From Gemmatimonadota bacterium (GTDB lineage: Bacteria; Gemmatimonadota; Gemmatimonadetes; Gemmatimonadales; Gemmatimonadaceae), in NCBI GenBank assembly GCA_003134685.1, contig PLCA01000003.1, forward strand, positions 369,174 to 433,173: a DNA stretch of 64,000 nucleotides. Reading direction: 5' to 3'. A program made the translations under genes and the position numbers. Positions 32,739 to 42,714 of the stretch are shown here, one piece after another. The notes beneath the pieces are model-generated. The model saw only the letters and a program-made list of their open reading frames with translations. It made no database searches and was not told the DNA's origin. The first letter of the stretch is position 1, and each line of letters opens with the position of its first letter.

Positions 32739-34413
32739 TTGAGTCCGGAGCCGGTTTGAGGAGATCCTTCGCGTTGACATAGAAGTTCTCGTCGATGCGA
32801 AACTCCTCGGGCCGGGCGAGATGTATCAGGGTTGTCTTCCATGTCTCCGTTGGCCTGATCCAGGAGTAGGTGCCCGTCGATGTCGTGACCTTCACCGGCA
32901 TCGCAAATCCCGGCACGACATTGCTCCAGCGGTAGGAGAGTTCCTGCCCCTCGATCTTGTACTCGAGCGTCGGAATTTTTGTCGAGCGAAGATACTCATC
33001 GAACACTTTGCTCAGATCCATTCCCGAGCCACGACTGATGTAGTCCTCGATCTGTTTGGTGGTCACGGTCTGGTGCCAGAAGGTCTTGCCCAGCCCGCGC
33101 AGAATTCCGCGCCAGCGGGCGTCGTCGTTGACCAGCTGGCGGATCGTGTGGAGCAAGTTGCCACCCTTGTCGTACATGTCGCCTGAGCCTTCGTGGTTCA
33201 GTCCGTACACGCCGATTATCGGTACGTCATTTCTAATCAGTTTCCGCTGTCCAATGGTGTACTCCGCTCCTGCCTTCTTCCCCTGCTGGCATTCCGTGTA
33301 AAGGCCTTCAGCATAGGTAGCGAAGCTCTCGTGGATCCACATGTCGGCCGCATCCTTCATCGTGATGCTGTTGCCGAACCACTCGTGCGCGCTCTCGTGG
33401 ATGATGATGAAATCCCAGAGCAAACCGCGTCCAGTCTGCGACCGATCGCGTCCGAGGTAGCCGTTCATGTAGTGATTGCCGTAGGCGATGGCGCTCTGGT
33501 GCTCCATTCCAAGGTGTGGAGTCTCGACGAGCTTGTAGCCGTCCTCGTACCACGGGAACGGACCGAACCAGCTCTCGAAGCACTGGAGCATCGGCTTCAC
33601 CTGCTGGAACTGCTTCCTGGCGGTGTCGACGTGATAGTCGAGCGGATAGAAGTCGAGTGTGAGCTTCCCCTTCTCTCCCTGGTATACATCATCGAAGTGC
33701 GCGTAGTGCCCGGCGTTGACGGCGACGTCGTAATTGTTGATCGGATTCCTGACGAACCATTCGTACGTCGTCGTGCCATCTGCGTTCCGTGTCGTGTGGC
33801 GTAACCGTCCGTTCGAGGCATCCAGCAGCGAGTCTGGAACGGTGATCGCGATGCGTTGGCTGTCGGGCTCATCGGAGTAGATGTCCTTGTTCGGCCACCA
33901 CGCGCTCGCGCCCAGACCTTCGTTGGCCGTCACCACCCAATCGCGCTTAAGGCTGTCGCGCGCCCACACGAAGCCGCCATCCCAGGGCGCGCGCGTCGCG
34001 ACGATCGGCTTGCCATGGTAGTAGACGGCGATCGTCTTCCTCGTTCCCCGTTTCTGCGGCGCGATCAGCGTGACGAAGAAAGCGTTGCCGTCGCGCCGAG
34101 CGCTCAGCTCGAGTCCGTCCTGCACGATGCTGTCGACGACGAGCGGCACCTGCAGATCGATTTGCATCTCGCGCCCAGGCGGGGGCTTGAGCACACGATA
34201 GGTGATCGCGTTATAGCCGCTGATGCTGCTGTCGGCCGGATTCACCTTGACGTGCAAGTCGTAGAGCGCGGCGTCCCACCACGCGCGCTGCGGCGTGTTC
34301 GAGCCGCGGATGGTGTCGGCATGGCTGAACACCTCGGGGGCGACTTGCGCTGCGAGCATCACGGGCGATGTTGCCAGGCAACTGCAGAACAAGACTGTTG
34401 CGTTTTTCATCAT
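32716..34413 (-). CDS. Exported M1-family metallopeptidase
   Basis: A 565-residue aminopeptidase-like protein with a signal peptide (about residues 1-22). The zinc site is H-E-S-A-H followed 18 residues later by the third ligand E in W-I-H-E-S-F-A-T-Y; the substrate-binding motif is G-M-E-H-Q-S in place of G-A-M-E-N. The start overlaps the stop of the S9 peptidase gene by four bases, so three peptidase genes form one operon read on the minus strand. It probably cleaves peptides in the periplasm or outside the cell. Confidence 0.93.
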   Translation of the reverse strand: MMKNATVLFCSCLATSPVMLAAQVAPEVFSHADTIRGSNTPQRAWWDAALYDLHVKVNPADSSISGYNAITYRVLKPPPGREMQIDLQVPLVVDSIVQDGLELSARRDGNAFFVTLIAPQKRGTRKTIAVYYHGKPIVATRAPWDGGFVWARDSLKRDWVVTANEGLGASAWWPNKDIYSDEPDSQRIAITVPDSLLDASNGRLRHTTRNADGTTTYEWFVRNPINNYDVAVNAGHYAHFDDVYQGEKGKLTLDFYPLDYHVDTARKQFQQVKPMLQCFESWFGPFPWYEDGYKLVETPHLGMEHQSAIAYGNHYMNGYLGRDRSQTGRGLLWDFIIIHESAHEWFGNSITMKDAADMWIHESFATYAEGLYTECQQGKKAGAEYTIGQRKLIRNDVPIIGVYGLNHEGSGDMYDKGGNLLHTIRQLVNDDARWRGILRGLGKTFWHQTVTTKQIEDYISRGSGMDLSKVFDEYLRSTKIPTLEYKIEGQELSYRWSNVVPGFAMPVKVTTSTGTYSWIRPTETWKTTLIHLARPEEFRIDENFYVNAKDLLKPAPDSTTVRKGS

Positions 34414-36653
34414 GGAACGCGCGGTCTCCCTCCTGCCTTGATCTCATATTCCTTCGGCGGCTCTGCGCCGCGCAGATTCTTGACGAAATAATCCCAGCGC
34501 CGTCGGATCATGTAGGGCTCGTTACCGAAACCGTGGGTGCGGTTGGGTAGCAGAATGAGATCGAAATCCTTGTTCGCCTTGATCAGCTCGTTGACGACGA
34601 GAAGCGTGTTGTAGGGCGGAACGTTGTCGTCCATGGTCCCGTGCGCGAGGAGCAGCTTCCCTTTCAGATTCTTCGCCAGGAGCTGATTCGCCTCCGGCGC
34701 GTAGTTGTCGCTGCTGTCCGGAGTGCGCACGAGCAAGCCCTGGTATCGCTCGCCCCAGTCGTCCTCGTACTCGCGCTGATCGTGATTCCCCGCTTCCGAG
34801 ATTCCGACCTTGAACAAATCCGGGTAGCGGAACATCGCATCGGCGGCAGCGAATCCCCCGCCGGAATGTCCGTAGATTCCGGCGCGGTTGAGGTCGATCC
34901 ACGAATAGCGCCGAGCGAGCTCCCTCATCCCCGCGACCTGATCGGGGAGCGTGTTGTCGCCCATCCTCCCGAAATAGGCGTCGTGGAACGATTTCGATCT
35001 CCACGGCGTCCCCATTCCGTCGATCTCCACGACGATGAACCCCAGCTCGGCCAGCGCTTGCGCATCGCCGCGCGCCGGTGAGAAGCTGCGGCCTCCGACG
35101 CTGCCGGTCTGGGGACCCGGATAGATGTGATTGACGATCGGGTACTTCCTCGCGCGATCCAGATTCGTGGGCACGTACATCAGGCCGTAGAGATCGGTCT
35201 TGCCGTCGCGCGCCTTGACCGTGATGGGAATCGGCGGCTTCCAACCGATCGCGCGCAATCTCGTTATGTCCGCCGTCTCGAGCGTGACTATGCTCTTCCC
35301 ATTCAGATCGCGCACCACCGTGACTGGCGGCACTTCGGGCGTCGAGTACGCGTCGATGAAGTACTGGCCCGATGGTGTCAGCGCGATTTCGTGGTCGGCG
35401 TTTTCAGGAGTGAGAAGAGTCAGCCCCTTTCCATCCATTCCGATCTTGTAGAAGTGACGAAAATAGGGGTCTCGTCCTCGCTCCTTCGCGTTTCCAACGA
35501 ACCAGAGAGTTCTGCTCTTCTCGTCGACTCGGCGTAGCTGCGCGACGTTCCCTTCCCCGCTCGTGATTTTGCTTTTGAGCTGACCAGTCGTGAGGTCGTA
35601 GAGATAGAGTTGGCCCCAGTCGTCACGTTCCGAGAACCAGATCACTTCGTTGGACGCCGGAAGAGCGCGCCAGTTGACCATGCCGTTCCCGGATTCGTAC
35701 TGAGTCGCGACGTCTTCCCGAAAGACATCGCGAACATTCCCGTTCGCCGCATCTGCAACGCGGAATACCTCGTGCTTGTGGTCGCGCGATGTCGAGACAA
35801 ACGCGATGTGCGACCCATCCGGATACCATTGCACATCCGCCCACTCGCTGCCCCGGCAGACGACGTGATCGCAGAGCGTGGAGCGGTGAGGATCCGGCGG
35901 CATCTGGAACCGCACGACGCGCGGCGTATCGACATCGATCACAACGCGCTGGATCATCGCGATCACGCTGTCGCCGGGCAGCGGATACTTCCACGCCTGA
36001 AGCTGCGGATGGCCGACCTTCGTGTTGACGAGATACATCTCTCCGACGCCGCGCTCGTCCTGCTGAAATGTTGCGATCTTCCGCGAATCCGGCGACCAGG
36101 CGAGGACAGGCCTGTCGCTTTTCACCCAGCCGGCGTTGTCGGTAGCGTAGCCGAAGTCTTTCTGTCCATCGGCGGTGAGCTGCGTCTCGCGGCCAGTGGC
36201 GACGTCACGTACCCACAAGTTGTAGCTCCGGATGAAGGCCGCGCGCTTGCCATCCGGCGAGACGGACTCCGTCCGCGATCCCGTCATCAGCGCTGCTGTG
36301 CCGCGGAGACGCGCCATCTCGCGCGGATCGAGCGCTCCACCGCAACGATCGGTCTCCGGACTGCAGGGCACTCGAGTGCCCTTAGAGGGATCGACGAGAA
36401 TGAACTGATTCTGGCCTCGCACGGTCGTGCGATAGCCGAAGCGGTCGCCCGAGAGCCAGGTCGGCTGCACACCCATCCCGCTGACGAGCGGCAACACGTT
36501 GTCTCTCAGAAATCTTTCCGCCCGCGCGTAGTCCGCGGCGGTGACGATAGGCGCTCGCTGCGCATTAGCCTGTAGCGAGAACAGCGCGACACCAATTGAC
36601 CCCGCGGAGAGTCTGATTGCCGCCCGAGCGCGCACTACTCGACTGACACGCAC
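34410..36653 (-). CDS. Exported S9-family (dipeptidyl peptidase IV-like) peptidase
   Basis: A 747-residue protein: signal sequence (A-N-A-Q near residue 32), beta-propeller of the DPP IV N-terminal type, and a C-terminal alpha/beta hydrolase. The nucleophile lies in G-H-S-G-G-G, the acid in T-M-D-D-N-V-P, and the base in R-T-H-G-F. I placed the start at GTG 36653, since an AGGAA site precedes it with good spacing and the signal peptide begins there; the open frame to 36893 lies inside the next gene. It probably releases N-terminal dipeptides. Confidence 0.92.
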   Translation of the reverse strand: MRVSRVVRARAAIRLSAGSIGVALFSLQANAQRAPIVTAADYARAERFLRDNVLPLVSGMGVQPTWLSGDRFGYRTTVRGQNQFILVDPSKGTRVPCSPETDRCGGALDPREMARLRGTAALMTGSRTESVSPDGKRAAFIRSYNLWVRDVATGRETQLTADGQKDFGYATDNAGWVKSDRPVLAWSPDSRKIATFQQDERGVGEMYLVNTKVGHPQLQAWKYPLPGDSVIAMIQRVVIDVDTPRVVRFQMPPDPHRSTLCDHVVCRGSEWADVQWYPDGSHIAFVSTSRDHKHEVFRVADAANGNVRDVFREDVATQYESGNGMVNWRALPASNEVIWFSERDDWGQLYLYDLTTGQLKSKITSGEGNVAQLRRVDEKSRTLWFVGNAKERGRDPYFRHFYKIGMDGKGLTLLTPENADHEIALTPSGQYFIDAYSTPEVPPVTVVRDLNGKSIVTLETADITRLRAIGWKPPIPITVKARDGKTDLYGLMYVPTNLDRARKYPIVNHIYPGPQTGSVGGRSFSPARGDAQALAELGFIVVEIDGMGTPWRSKSFHDAYFGRMGDNTLPDQVAGMRELARRYSWIDLNRAGIYGHSGGGFAAADAMFRYPDLFKVGISEAGNHDQREYEDDWGERYQGLLVRTPDSSDNYAPEANQLLAKNLKGKLLLAHGTMDDNVPPYNTLLVVNELIKANKDFDLILLPNRTHGFGNEPYMIRRRWDYFVKNLRGAEPPKEYEIKAGGRPRVP

Positions 36654-36657
36654 GGGT

Positions 36658-38730
36658 TCAATTCCTGCCGGTCGGTTTGGTCGCCGCCGGTGATCGCGGC
36701 CACACGTTGTCGGTAACGTCGCGATCCGGGAATCTCCCGTTCGGATCCAGAGTGATCTTCGTGATCGCGCGTCCACCGAAATCCAGATTCGCGGTGAAGG
36801 TGCGACTCCCGGCAAACCAGACATCCACCGGCCAGGTGACGATCGCCGTGTTGGCGTCCGCCATTCTGCTGTTGGCCATTGGCCTGATCGCACTACCCGT
36901 CGTCGCGAATTCGACCTTCAGGATGATTGGCGACGGCATCTGTCCGCTCTGCCGAATCGTTACCGCGGTGCGCCGGCCGGACGTGCGCACGTTCTGAATC
37001 GAGCCATCGACTGACTCGGTCGTGAACAGCCAGTAGTTCCAGAACCAGCCGAGGTCCTGGTGGAGCGCGTTGCTCATGAAGTTGGCGTAGTCCCAGGGAG
37101 ACGGATGCTTGAAGCGCCACGCTTTGGCGTAGTCGCTCATCGCGCGCCACACGGCGCTGTCGCCGACGATGCCGCCAAGCGACGAGAGCATCAGCGGCGC
37201 TTTTCCGTATGCAACGAATCCGTAGAACGGACCCGCGTAATTTTCGTCCCACATTAGCGGCGGCTCGAGCTCGTTGCCGCTGATGCGTCCGTAAGAGGTA
37301 CCGAGGCTGTCCAGCGTGTACGGCTTCTTCTCGCGGTCGGCGTCGGAGAGGATGTTCATGTACTGGTTGAATCCCTCGTCCATCCATCCGTACCAGGTCT
37401 CGTTGACGCCGACCATCATCGGCCACCACTCGTGTCCGGTTTCGTGGTCCGCCGCGAATACCGCGGACATGATAAACATCGGGTACTCCATTCCCAGCTC
37501 CGGTCCGTCGACCATCGTGAGCTGCGGGAAGGCGTAGGGCATCCAGAGCTTCGAGTAATACTCGAGCGCATGGCGGACCACGTGCGGTCCATCAGCGTAT
37601 GCCTGGGCATGACCGGGGAGATACATGACATTGAACGGCACCGGGCCCCTTCCCGGAATCGTGGCGCGCGACGCGTCCCAGACGAACTGATTCGCGGTCG
37701 CCCATGCGAAATCTCCAACGGTGTCAGCGACGAAGCGCCAGACGAGCCGACCATTCGTGCCAGCGGCCGTTGATTTGCCCGGACCACGCTCGGCCGCCGA
37801 AACGATGGTGCGCGTGGAATCAGATTCGAGAATGTGCGACAGGCGTTCGCGCGCGGTCGGCGTGAGAACGTCCGTCGGATTCTGCAGCACACCCGTTGCG
37901 CCGACTATCCACCCCGCGGGCACATCGATGCTCACGTCGAAGTGGCCGAAGTTGTTGTAGAACTCGCCGTTCCCCAGGTACGGGTCGGTGTCCCAGCCGC
38001 GGAGATCGTCGAAGACGGCAACTCGAGGATACCACTGCGCGACCTGGTAGAGTGTGTCGGCCCAGCGGCCCATCCGGAATCCACGCGGGCCATCGGTGCG
38101 CGGCACCTGGAAGCTCCAATCCGCCTCGATTGTCCCGCTCGAGTGAGCGGCGATCGGTGTCGGCAGATCGATGCGGGCGGAAGTCTGTTTGAGGGCGCGC
38201 GAGAGCGGAGTCGTGCGGCGCCTCGAACCCGGAATCGGATTACCAAGCGTGTCCGTCACCGACAACGTCTGACCGTTGACGACGAGTCTGGTGATCCTCA
38301 TTCCGTCCGTAAGCGCATCCATCTGGCTGACATGGGGCGCTTCAGGCCTGAAGATGTTCTGATCGAGCCGCAGCACCACGGATCCCATCGCCGAGTCGCT
38401 GTTATTGCGAAAGGTGATGGTCTCGCGGCCGGAGACGACGGATGTCGCGGAGTCGAGGCGGGCGTTGATTTTGTAGTCGGACCAGAGCTGCCAGTAATTG
38501 CGTCCTGGCCGGCCAGTGGAGTCCCTCGTCCCCGCGGCAAACGCGCGTCGGATCGTGTTCGTCATCGGAATGTCTCGGCGTACCGGACGCTCCGGATATC
38601 TCGCTGGCGCGCTGGGCTGCGATCTCGTCGAGCCCGGGGGAGACGTGGCGGTGGCTTGAGCCGTCGAGGATGAAGGAGCGAGCGCAAGGACAGCGGGGAT
38701 GGCGAGAGCGATCAGCATTCGAGCGGACAT
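36658..38730 (-). CDS. Exported M1-family metallopeptidase (second copy)
   Basis: A 690-residue protein with signal peptide (about residues 1-24) and M1 catalytic region: G-M-E-Y-P-M for substrate binding, H-E-T-G-H-E-W-W for zinc, and the third ligand in W-M-D-E-G-F. ATG 38730 has GGAG at an ideal distance; an earlier ATG (38772) does not give a better signal. It is only distantly related to the M1 protein two genes downstream. It leads the three-gene peptidase operon, its stop lying four bases before the S9 start. Confidence 0.93.
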   Translation of the reverse strand: MSARMLIALAIPAVLALAPSSSTAQATATSPPGSTRSQPSAPARYPERPVRRDIPMTNTIRRAFAAGTRDSTGRPGRNYWQLWSDYKINARLDSATSVVSGRETITFRNNSDSAMGSVVLRLDQNIFRPEAPHVSQMDALTDGMRITRLVVNGQTLSVTDTLGNPIPGSRRRTTPLSRALKQTSARIDLPTPIAAHSSGTIEADWSFQVPRTDGPRGFRMGRWADTLYQVAQWYPRVAVFDDLRGWDTDPYLGNGEFYNNFGHFDVSIDVPAGWIVGATGVLQNPTDVLTPTARERLSHILESDSTRTIVSAAERGPGKSTAAGTNGRLVWRFVADTVGDFAWATANQFVWDASRATIPGRGPVPFNVMYLPGHAQAYADGPHVVRHALEYYSKLWMPYAFPQLTMVDGPELGMEYPMFIMSAVFAADHETGHEWWPMMVGVNETWYGWMDEGFNQYMNILSDADREKKPYTLDSLGTSYGRISGNELEPPLMWDENYAGPFYGFVAYGKAPLMLSSLGGIVGDSAVWRAMSDYAKAWRFKHPSPWDYANFMSNALHQDLGWFWNYWLFTTESVDGSIQNVRTSGRRTAVTIRQSGQMPSPIILKVEFATTGSAIRPMANSRMADANTAIVTWPVDVWFAGSRTFTANLDFGGRAITKITLDPNGRFPDRDVTDNVWPRSPAATKPTGRN

Positions 38731-38841
38731 TCTTACTCCAGAGATAGAGATGGCTGCTTGCGGAGCAGCCAAAGCGGCCAGGCGAACAATTTAGCGCAGG
38801 GAAAAGTAGTTGACGAACGCACGGGAGCGTATCATTCGGAG

Positions 38842-39372
38842 ATGGACTTCAAGCTCGATGAAGCGATTCCGGTTCTGGAGCGGACGCCGGTGGTGTTGTC
38901 GGCGCTGCTCGATGACCTGCCGGAGGATTGGACGCGGGTGGACGAGGGACGGGATACCTGGAGCGCCCGTGAAGTCGTCGCGCACCTCATCCATGGTGAG
39001 AGGACGGACTGGATTCCGCGCGCCCGGATAATCCTCAAGCAGGAGAGTTATCGCCGGTTCGATCCGTTCGACCGTTTCGCCGAGCTGAAATCGGAGCGCC
39101 CCCTCAGGGATCTGCTGGCAGAGTTCGACGAGCTGCGGTCGGGCAATGTCGCGACGCTGCGCGGCTGGAATATGAAGGAGAAGGACATGGAGCTGACGGG
39201 CGAGCATCCGGAGTTCGGCGCCGTGACGATGCGCCAGCTGCTCGCCACGTGGGTGGTCCACGATCTTTCGCACATCGCCCAGATCACGCGGACCATGGCC
39301 CGCGCGTACACCAGTGCCGTGGGTCCCTGGACAGCGTACTTCCGCGTTCTGCAGCGCGACGTGACGCAATGA
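38842..39372 (+). CDS. DinB-family protein
   Basis: A 176-residue four-helix DinB/YfiT-like protein. The metal-binding histidines are seen in V-A-H-L-I-H-G-E (near residue 52) and H-D-L-S-H-I-A-Q (near residue 140). Such proteins often act as thiol transferases or remain uncharacterised. It is divergent from the M1 peptidase, with about 110 bp between the starts. ATG 38842 was chosen as the family start; its ribosome site is close and weak. Confidence 0.88.
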   Translation: MDFKLDEAIPVLERTPVVLSALLDDLPEDWTRVDEGRDTWSAREVVAHLIHGERTDWIPRARIILKQESYRRFDPFDRFAELKSERPLRDLLAEFDELRSGNVATLRGWNMKEKDMELTGEHPEFGAVTMRQLLATWVVHDLSHIAQITRTMARAYTSAVGPWTAYFRVLQRDVTQ

Positions 39373-39409
39373 TTAGGCTACTAAATCGCACGGTCCTGGA
39401 TCCATCGCC

Positions 39410-39545
39410 GGTCAGTCGGGCGAGGGTGTCCTCTTCGGCCGCACACTCGCTTGGTCGGAGCCCCTAACTGCGCTCCTTCGCTCCGCTCAGTCGCGGGTCT
39501 CCTCCTCGCGCTCGTTTGCAGCGGCCTACGAGGACACCCTCGCCC
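39410..39545 (+). repeat. Palindrome-ended intergenic element, copy D (forward)
   Basis: Begins with GGTCAGTCGG (39410-39419), followed by a perfect 16-bp inverted repeat (39418-39433 with 39530-39545) that contains GAGGGTGTCCTC. The interior differs from copies A-C. It fills most of the gap between the DinB and LURP-one genes. Confidence 0.75.
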
Positions 39546-39590
39546 TCCTTCCCACTAGTCTCTTAACCCGTTTCTGACAGGATCCGACCA

Positions 39591-40082
39591 ATGCGCTACG
39601 TAATGCGGCAGAAGCTGCTGTCGCTGGCAGACAGTTTCACGATCAAGGACGAGAACGAACGCGACGCTTACCTCGTTAAGGGAAAGTTGTTCAGCTTCGG
39701 GGACAAGCTCTCGTTCCAGGACACGGGTGGGAACGAGCTCGTTTACATCGATCAGCGGCTTCTCAACTGGAGCCCTACCTATGAGCTATGGCGAGGGGCT
39801 GACCTGCTCGCGGTCGTGAAGCGCGAGCTGTTCTCGTTCATCCACCACCGCTTCACGGTCGATGTCCCGGGACCCGACGATCTCGAGTCCGAGGGCGATT
39901 TCCTGGATCACGAATACACGTTCACGCGGGGTGATCACGTCGTGGCCACGGTGTCGAAGCGCTGGTTCAGCTTTGCCGACACGTACGGAATCGAAATCGC
40001 GGACGGCGAGGATCCGGTGCTGATCCTGGCGAGCGCCGTCGTCGTCGACATGGTCTGCCACAGCGACAACAAACGGCGGTAG
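39591..40082 (+). CDS. LURP-one-related (LOR) family protein
   Basis: A 163-residue protein with the twelve-strand tubby-like fold of LURP-one-related proteins: M-R-Y-V-M-R-Q-K at the start, F-T-I-K-D-E, Y-x-V-K-G-K-L-F-S-F-G-D-K-L, and K-R-W-F-S-F-x-D-T-Y-G-I-E-I near the end. The family is related to phospholipid scramblases and is thought to bind membranes or nucleic acids, with no set role in bacteria. GACAGGATCC precedes the ATG. Confidence 0.92.
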   Translation: MRYVMRQKLLSLADSFTIKDENERDAYLVKGKLFSFGDKLSFQDTGGNELVYIDQRLLNWSPTYELWRGADLLAVVKRELFSFIHHRFTVDVPGPDDLESEGDFLDHEYTFTRGDHVVATVSKRWFSFADTYGIEIADGEDPVLILASAVVVDMVCHSDNKRR

Positions 40083-40092
40083 CAAAACAAAA

Positions 40093-40122
40093 CCTCCGCG
40101 AAGTGACTGAGCTTTGCGGAGG
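40093..40122 (+). terminator. Hairpin downstream of the LOR gene
   Basis: An 11-bp stem with one G-T pair (40093-40103 with 40112-40122) and an 8-base loop lies ten bases after the stop. The stem is strong but no T-run follows, so termination efficiency is uncertain. Confidence 0.5.
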
Positions 40123-40223
40123 CGGCGCACAGGAAAGCAAAGGGATTGCTCGTGGCCTGCGCTATTGGAGGCCCGTACTGGGGTCCTGTCCGCTTTGGCG
40201 CCGGAGCGCCAAATTCTTGCGTC

Positions 40224-40595
40224 ATGACGCAGAATTTCCCGTACGCCACCCACCTCGATATCCGCTACCCGCCGCTCGAGGTCGTCGACGTTCCAGCGAT
40301 GGTCGCTGCCGTGAGAGACCAGTGGTACAACCAAACGCTTTGCAAGGTCAACGATTCGGTCGTTCGGCTGGGCGTGATGCAGGGCGAATACCACTGGCAC
40401 AAGCACGACGACCTCGAGGAGTTCTTCTACGTCGTCGAGGGAAAGTTTCTGATCGATCTCGAGGGCCGCACCGTTGAGCTCGGCGAGCGCCAGGGATTCG
40501 TGGTGCCGAAGGGAGTCGTCCACCGCACTCGCGCGCCAAAGCGCGCGATCATCCTGATGGTCGAGGGGGCGGGGATAGTTCCGACGGGCGATTAG
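40224..40595 (+). CDS. Single-domain cupin protein
   Basis: A 123-residue cupin. The first metal-binding motif reads G-E-Y-H-W-H-K-H-D-D-L-E-E-F-F-Y-V and the second region is V-P-K-G-V-V-H-R-T-R-A. It should bind a divalent metal. The reaction cannot be told from sequence. ATG 40224 is the family-like start; the frame is open upstream to 40146. Confidence 0.88.
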   Translation: MTQNFPYATHLDIRYPPLEVVDVPAMVAAVRDQWYNQTLCKVNDSVVRLGVMQGEYHWHKHDDLEEFFYVVEGKFLIDLEGRTVELGERQGFVVPKGVVHRTRAPKRAIILMVEGAGIVPTGD

Positions 40596-40639
40596 TTGGT
40601 CAGCTAATAGCTCCCCTCTCGTTCAGTTGCCGTTGCTTG

Positions 40640-42394
40640 CTACCGCGCGCCGACTTGGAAGTCGTGCTCCAGCACCATGTTCGCGGGAAAGGCGAGCTTC
40701 TCCTGCACGGTGTTCTTTCCAGCCACCCCGACCTTCGCCGTGATCTGCGCGTTGCGCGTGAATCCGCACATCATGTAGGACCCATCGCTGTTGGAGTCGG
40801 TCTCGACTGTCCGCTGCTGATTGGTGGAAACCAGGCGGCCGTTCTGCTCCACCCAAAGGATCTGCCAGGTTGCCCAGACGTGAGCCCGCGGTAGCGGCCT
40901 GCCCGCGGCATCTCTCACGTAGCCGGCCATGAAGCCCTGCGCCTCGGTGCCGGTTTCATTCCGCCCGCAGAGGCGTTTGCGCAGCGATTCGTACGATGGA
41001 ATGATCACCGACGCGCGGCCGCGCCCGCCAGCCGGCATCGAGAAGGGCTGCAAGCGCTCCGCGATGTGAAAGAGTCGAAGCCGCGGATGCTCGAATACAA
41101 GCGTGTCGTCGAGCGCTCCGTCGATTGTAAGCTCATACCCTCCGCCGGACCTCGTTTGCGTCTTGAAGCGACCGCCACCGGTCGAGACCTGCACGCCGCT
41201 CAACGGCCTGCCAGTGGTGCTGTCGTAGACGATGCCAGTGAGCATCGACTGACTTGCTGCGGGCGACGAATCGACCACCTGCGCGCTCGCGGGCGTGGGC
41301 GATGCAGGAGCCGCGGGCGACGGCGCTGCGGCAGCACCGGTTGAAACGGGCGCCGTCCCAGCTGGACGCGCGGCCCCTCCGACTTCCTGATACCCCGCCA
41401 GACTGTCGCGCGAGGCGGCGGGAGAGCCGAGGTCGGTCGAATTCACGCGCGCGACGCGCGGCATCCTGATGTACCAGCGCGGAACGATCCACTGACCGCC
41501 CGCGAGCTGCTGAAACTCGACGCGTCCCGTAGTTCTCGCGATGCGCAAAGGAATCGGCAGGTTCACGTAGTCGAAGCTGAGTGAGCGAAGCGCGTTCGCC
41601 TTCGGATCAAGCCAGAGAATTCCCGTGAGCTCCGGTTGCGCCGCCACCCTTGCGGGCTTGAACTCGAGTCCCGTCAGTCCGGTCTCAGGACCGTAGCCGC
41701 GAATCGCGGCATAGCAATGCGACCTCACGAACTGGTCGGACAGCATCGTCGCGGCATCGGGTGGGCGATAGACGTCATTGTTGGAGGCTACGCCGTGCTT
41801 GGCAGAATCGAGCTGATCCCACGAGATGCCCGTCGCCGGACGGCGCGAGATTCGGGTGCGCTGCTCAGAGCGCTCGGAGACGACGGCGAGGTTTCGATCG
41901 AGCACACGCTCGTACAGGTCGACGTCGATCGGCACCAGGCCCTGCGCTTCGGTCAGCGCGTTGGCGGTCAGCGCCTTCTTCAATTCGATCCACAGATCGC
42001 CCGCCGGAGTTCCCGGGCCGGTGAGCTGCTGGCAGGCCGTCTCGCTCCGCGGCATTATCGGCGCCGGAATTCTCGTCGGCGCCATTCCCACGCGGACCAG
42101 GACCGGGCGATCGCCCAGGTGGAGCTCCACAGAGGTCCACGTATCGTATCCAACCTTGTCGGCGCGTACGCGATAGGCGCCGCTCGAGGGAGCGCGAAGG
42201 TCGGTACGTCCGATCTGATCGCTGAAGCCGCCGCCGAGCGAGCTGACCGCAGCAGAATCGAGAAGCGAGACGTTGGCGCCCACAATGGGCTTACCCGTGG
42301 ATGCTTCGACGACTTCGACGCGCACGTCCTGCGCGCCGGCGCCAGCACCGGCCGCCAGAATTGCCGCAAATAGAGCGATTGACCGCAGTTGCAT
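40640..42394 (-). CDS. Exported protein with two carboxypeptidase-regulatory-like domains
   Basis: A 584-residue protein with a signal peptide (residues 1-21). Residues 22-105 form a first Ig-like carboxypeptidase regulatory domain (V-E-A-S-T-G-K-P-I-V-G-A-N-V). The middle ~230 residues are unassigned, and a Pro/Ala/Ser-rich linker of about 50 residues leads to two more such domains (Y-D-S-T-T-G-R-P-L-S-G-V-Q-V and V-R-D-A-A-G-R-P-L-P-R-A-H-V). These domains usually serve in cell-surface binding. It is a common type of protein in Gemmatimonadota. Nothing else ties it to neighbours. Confidence 0.8.
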   Translation of the reverse strand: MQLRSIALFAAILAAGAGAGAQDVRVEVVEASTGKPIVGANVSLLDSAAVSSLGGGFSDQIGRTDLRAPSSGAYRVRADKVGYDTWTSVELHLGDRPVLVRVGMAPTRIPAPIMPRSETACQQLTGPGTPAGDLWIELKKALTANALTEAQGLVPIDVDLYERVLDRNLAVVSERSEQRTRISRRPATGISWDQLDSAKHGVASNNDVYRPPDAATMLSDQFVRSHCYAAIRGYGPETGLTGLEFKPARVAAQPELTGILWLDPKANALRSLSFDYVNLPIPLRIARTTGRVEFQQLAGGQWIVPRWYIRMPRVARVNSTDLGSPAASRDSLAGYQEVGGAARPAGTAPVSTGAAAAPSPAAPASPTPASAQVVDSSPAASQSMLTGIVYDSTTGRPLSGVQVSTGGGRFKTQTRSGGGYELTIDGALDDTLVFEHPRLRLFHIAERLQPFSMPAGGRGRASVIIPSYESLRKRLCGRNETGTEAQGFMAGYVRDAAGRPLPRAHVWATWQILWVEQNGRLVSTNQQRTVETDSNSDGSYMMCGFTRNAQITAKVGVAGKNTVQEKLAFPANMVLEHDFQVGAR

Positions 42395-42714
42395 TGAGTC
42401 CAGCGATTAGTGGGCGCGATGAGACGACAGGCCCGAGCGAGGCTCGGCCTACTCTAACAGGACGCGTCACAGAGGCCGGGGTTTTGATATTCATCTCGGG
42501 GCCCCCGGCAACGACAACCACACTGCCGCCCGCAGCCCGCTATTCGCCGCCGGCTTGCTGCTGCCTACGCCGGGACCGTTCCGTCGATTCCAACCTGAGC
42601 CCGACGTAGGCGGCCAGATCTCACTCTTTTATCTCCAAAATGAGTGACCGCCCGAGCTTGGCCCTCGTCAATTCGGGGGACAAACATGTCCCCGAACTCG
42701 AGGGGAGGAAGAAG
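42395..42714. other. Intergenic region upstream of the binding protein, with a short hairpin
   Basis: About 320 bp between two divergent genes. A perfect 7-bp inverted repeat GGGGACA-aaca-TGTCCCC lies at 42676-42693, roughly 20 bp before the chosen start at 42715, and could be an operator or leader hairpin. No coding family is recognised in the rest. Confidence 0.5.
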
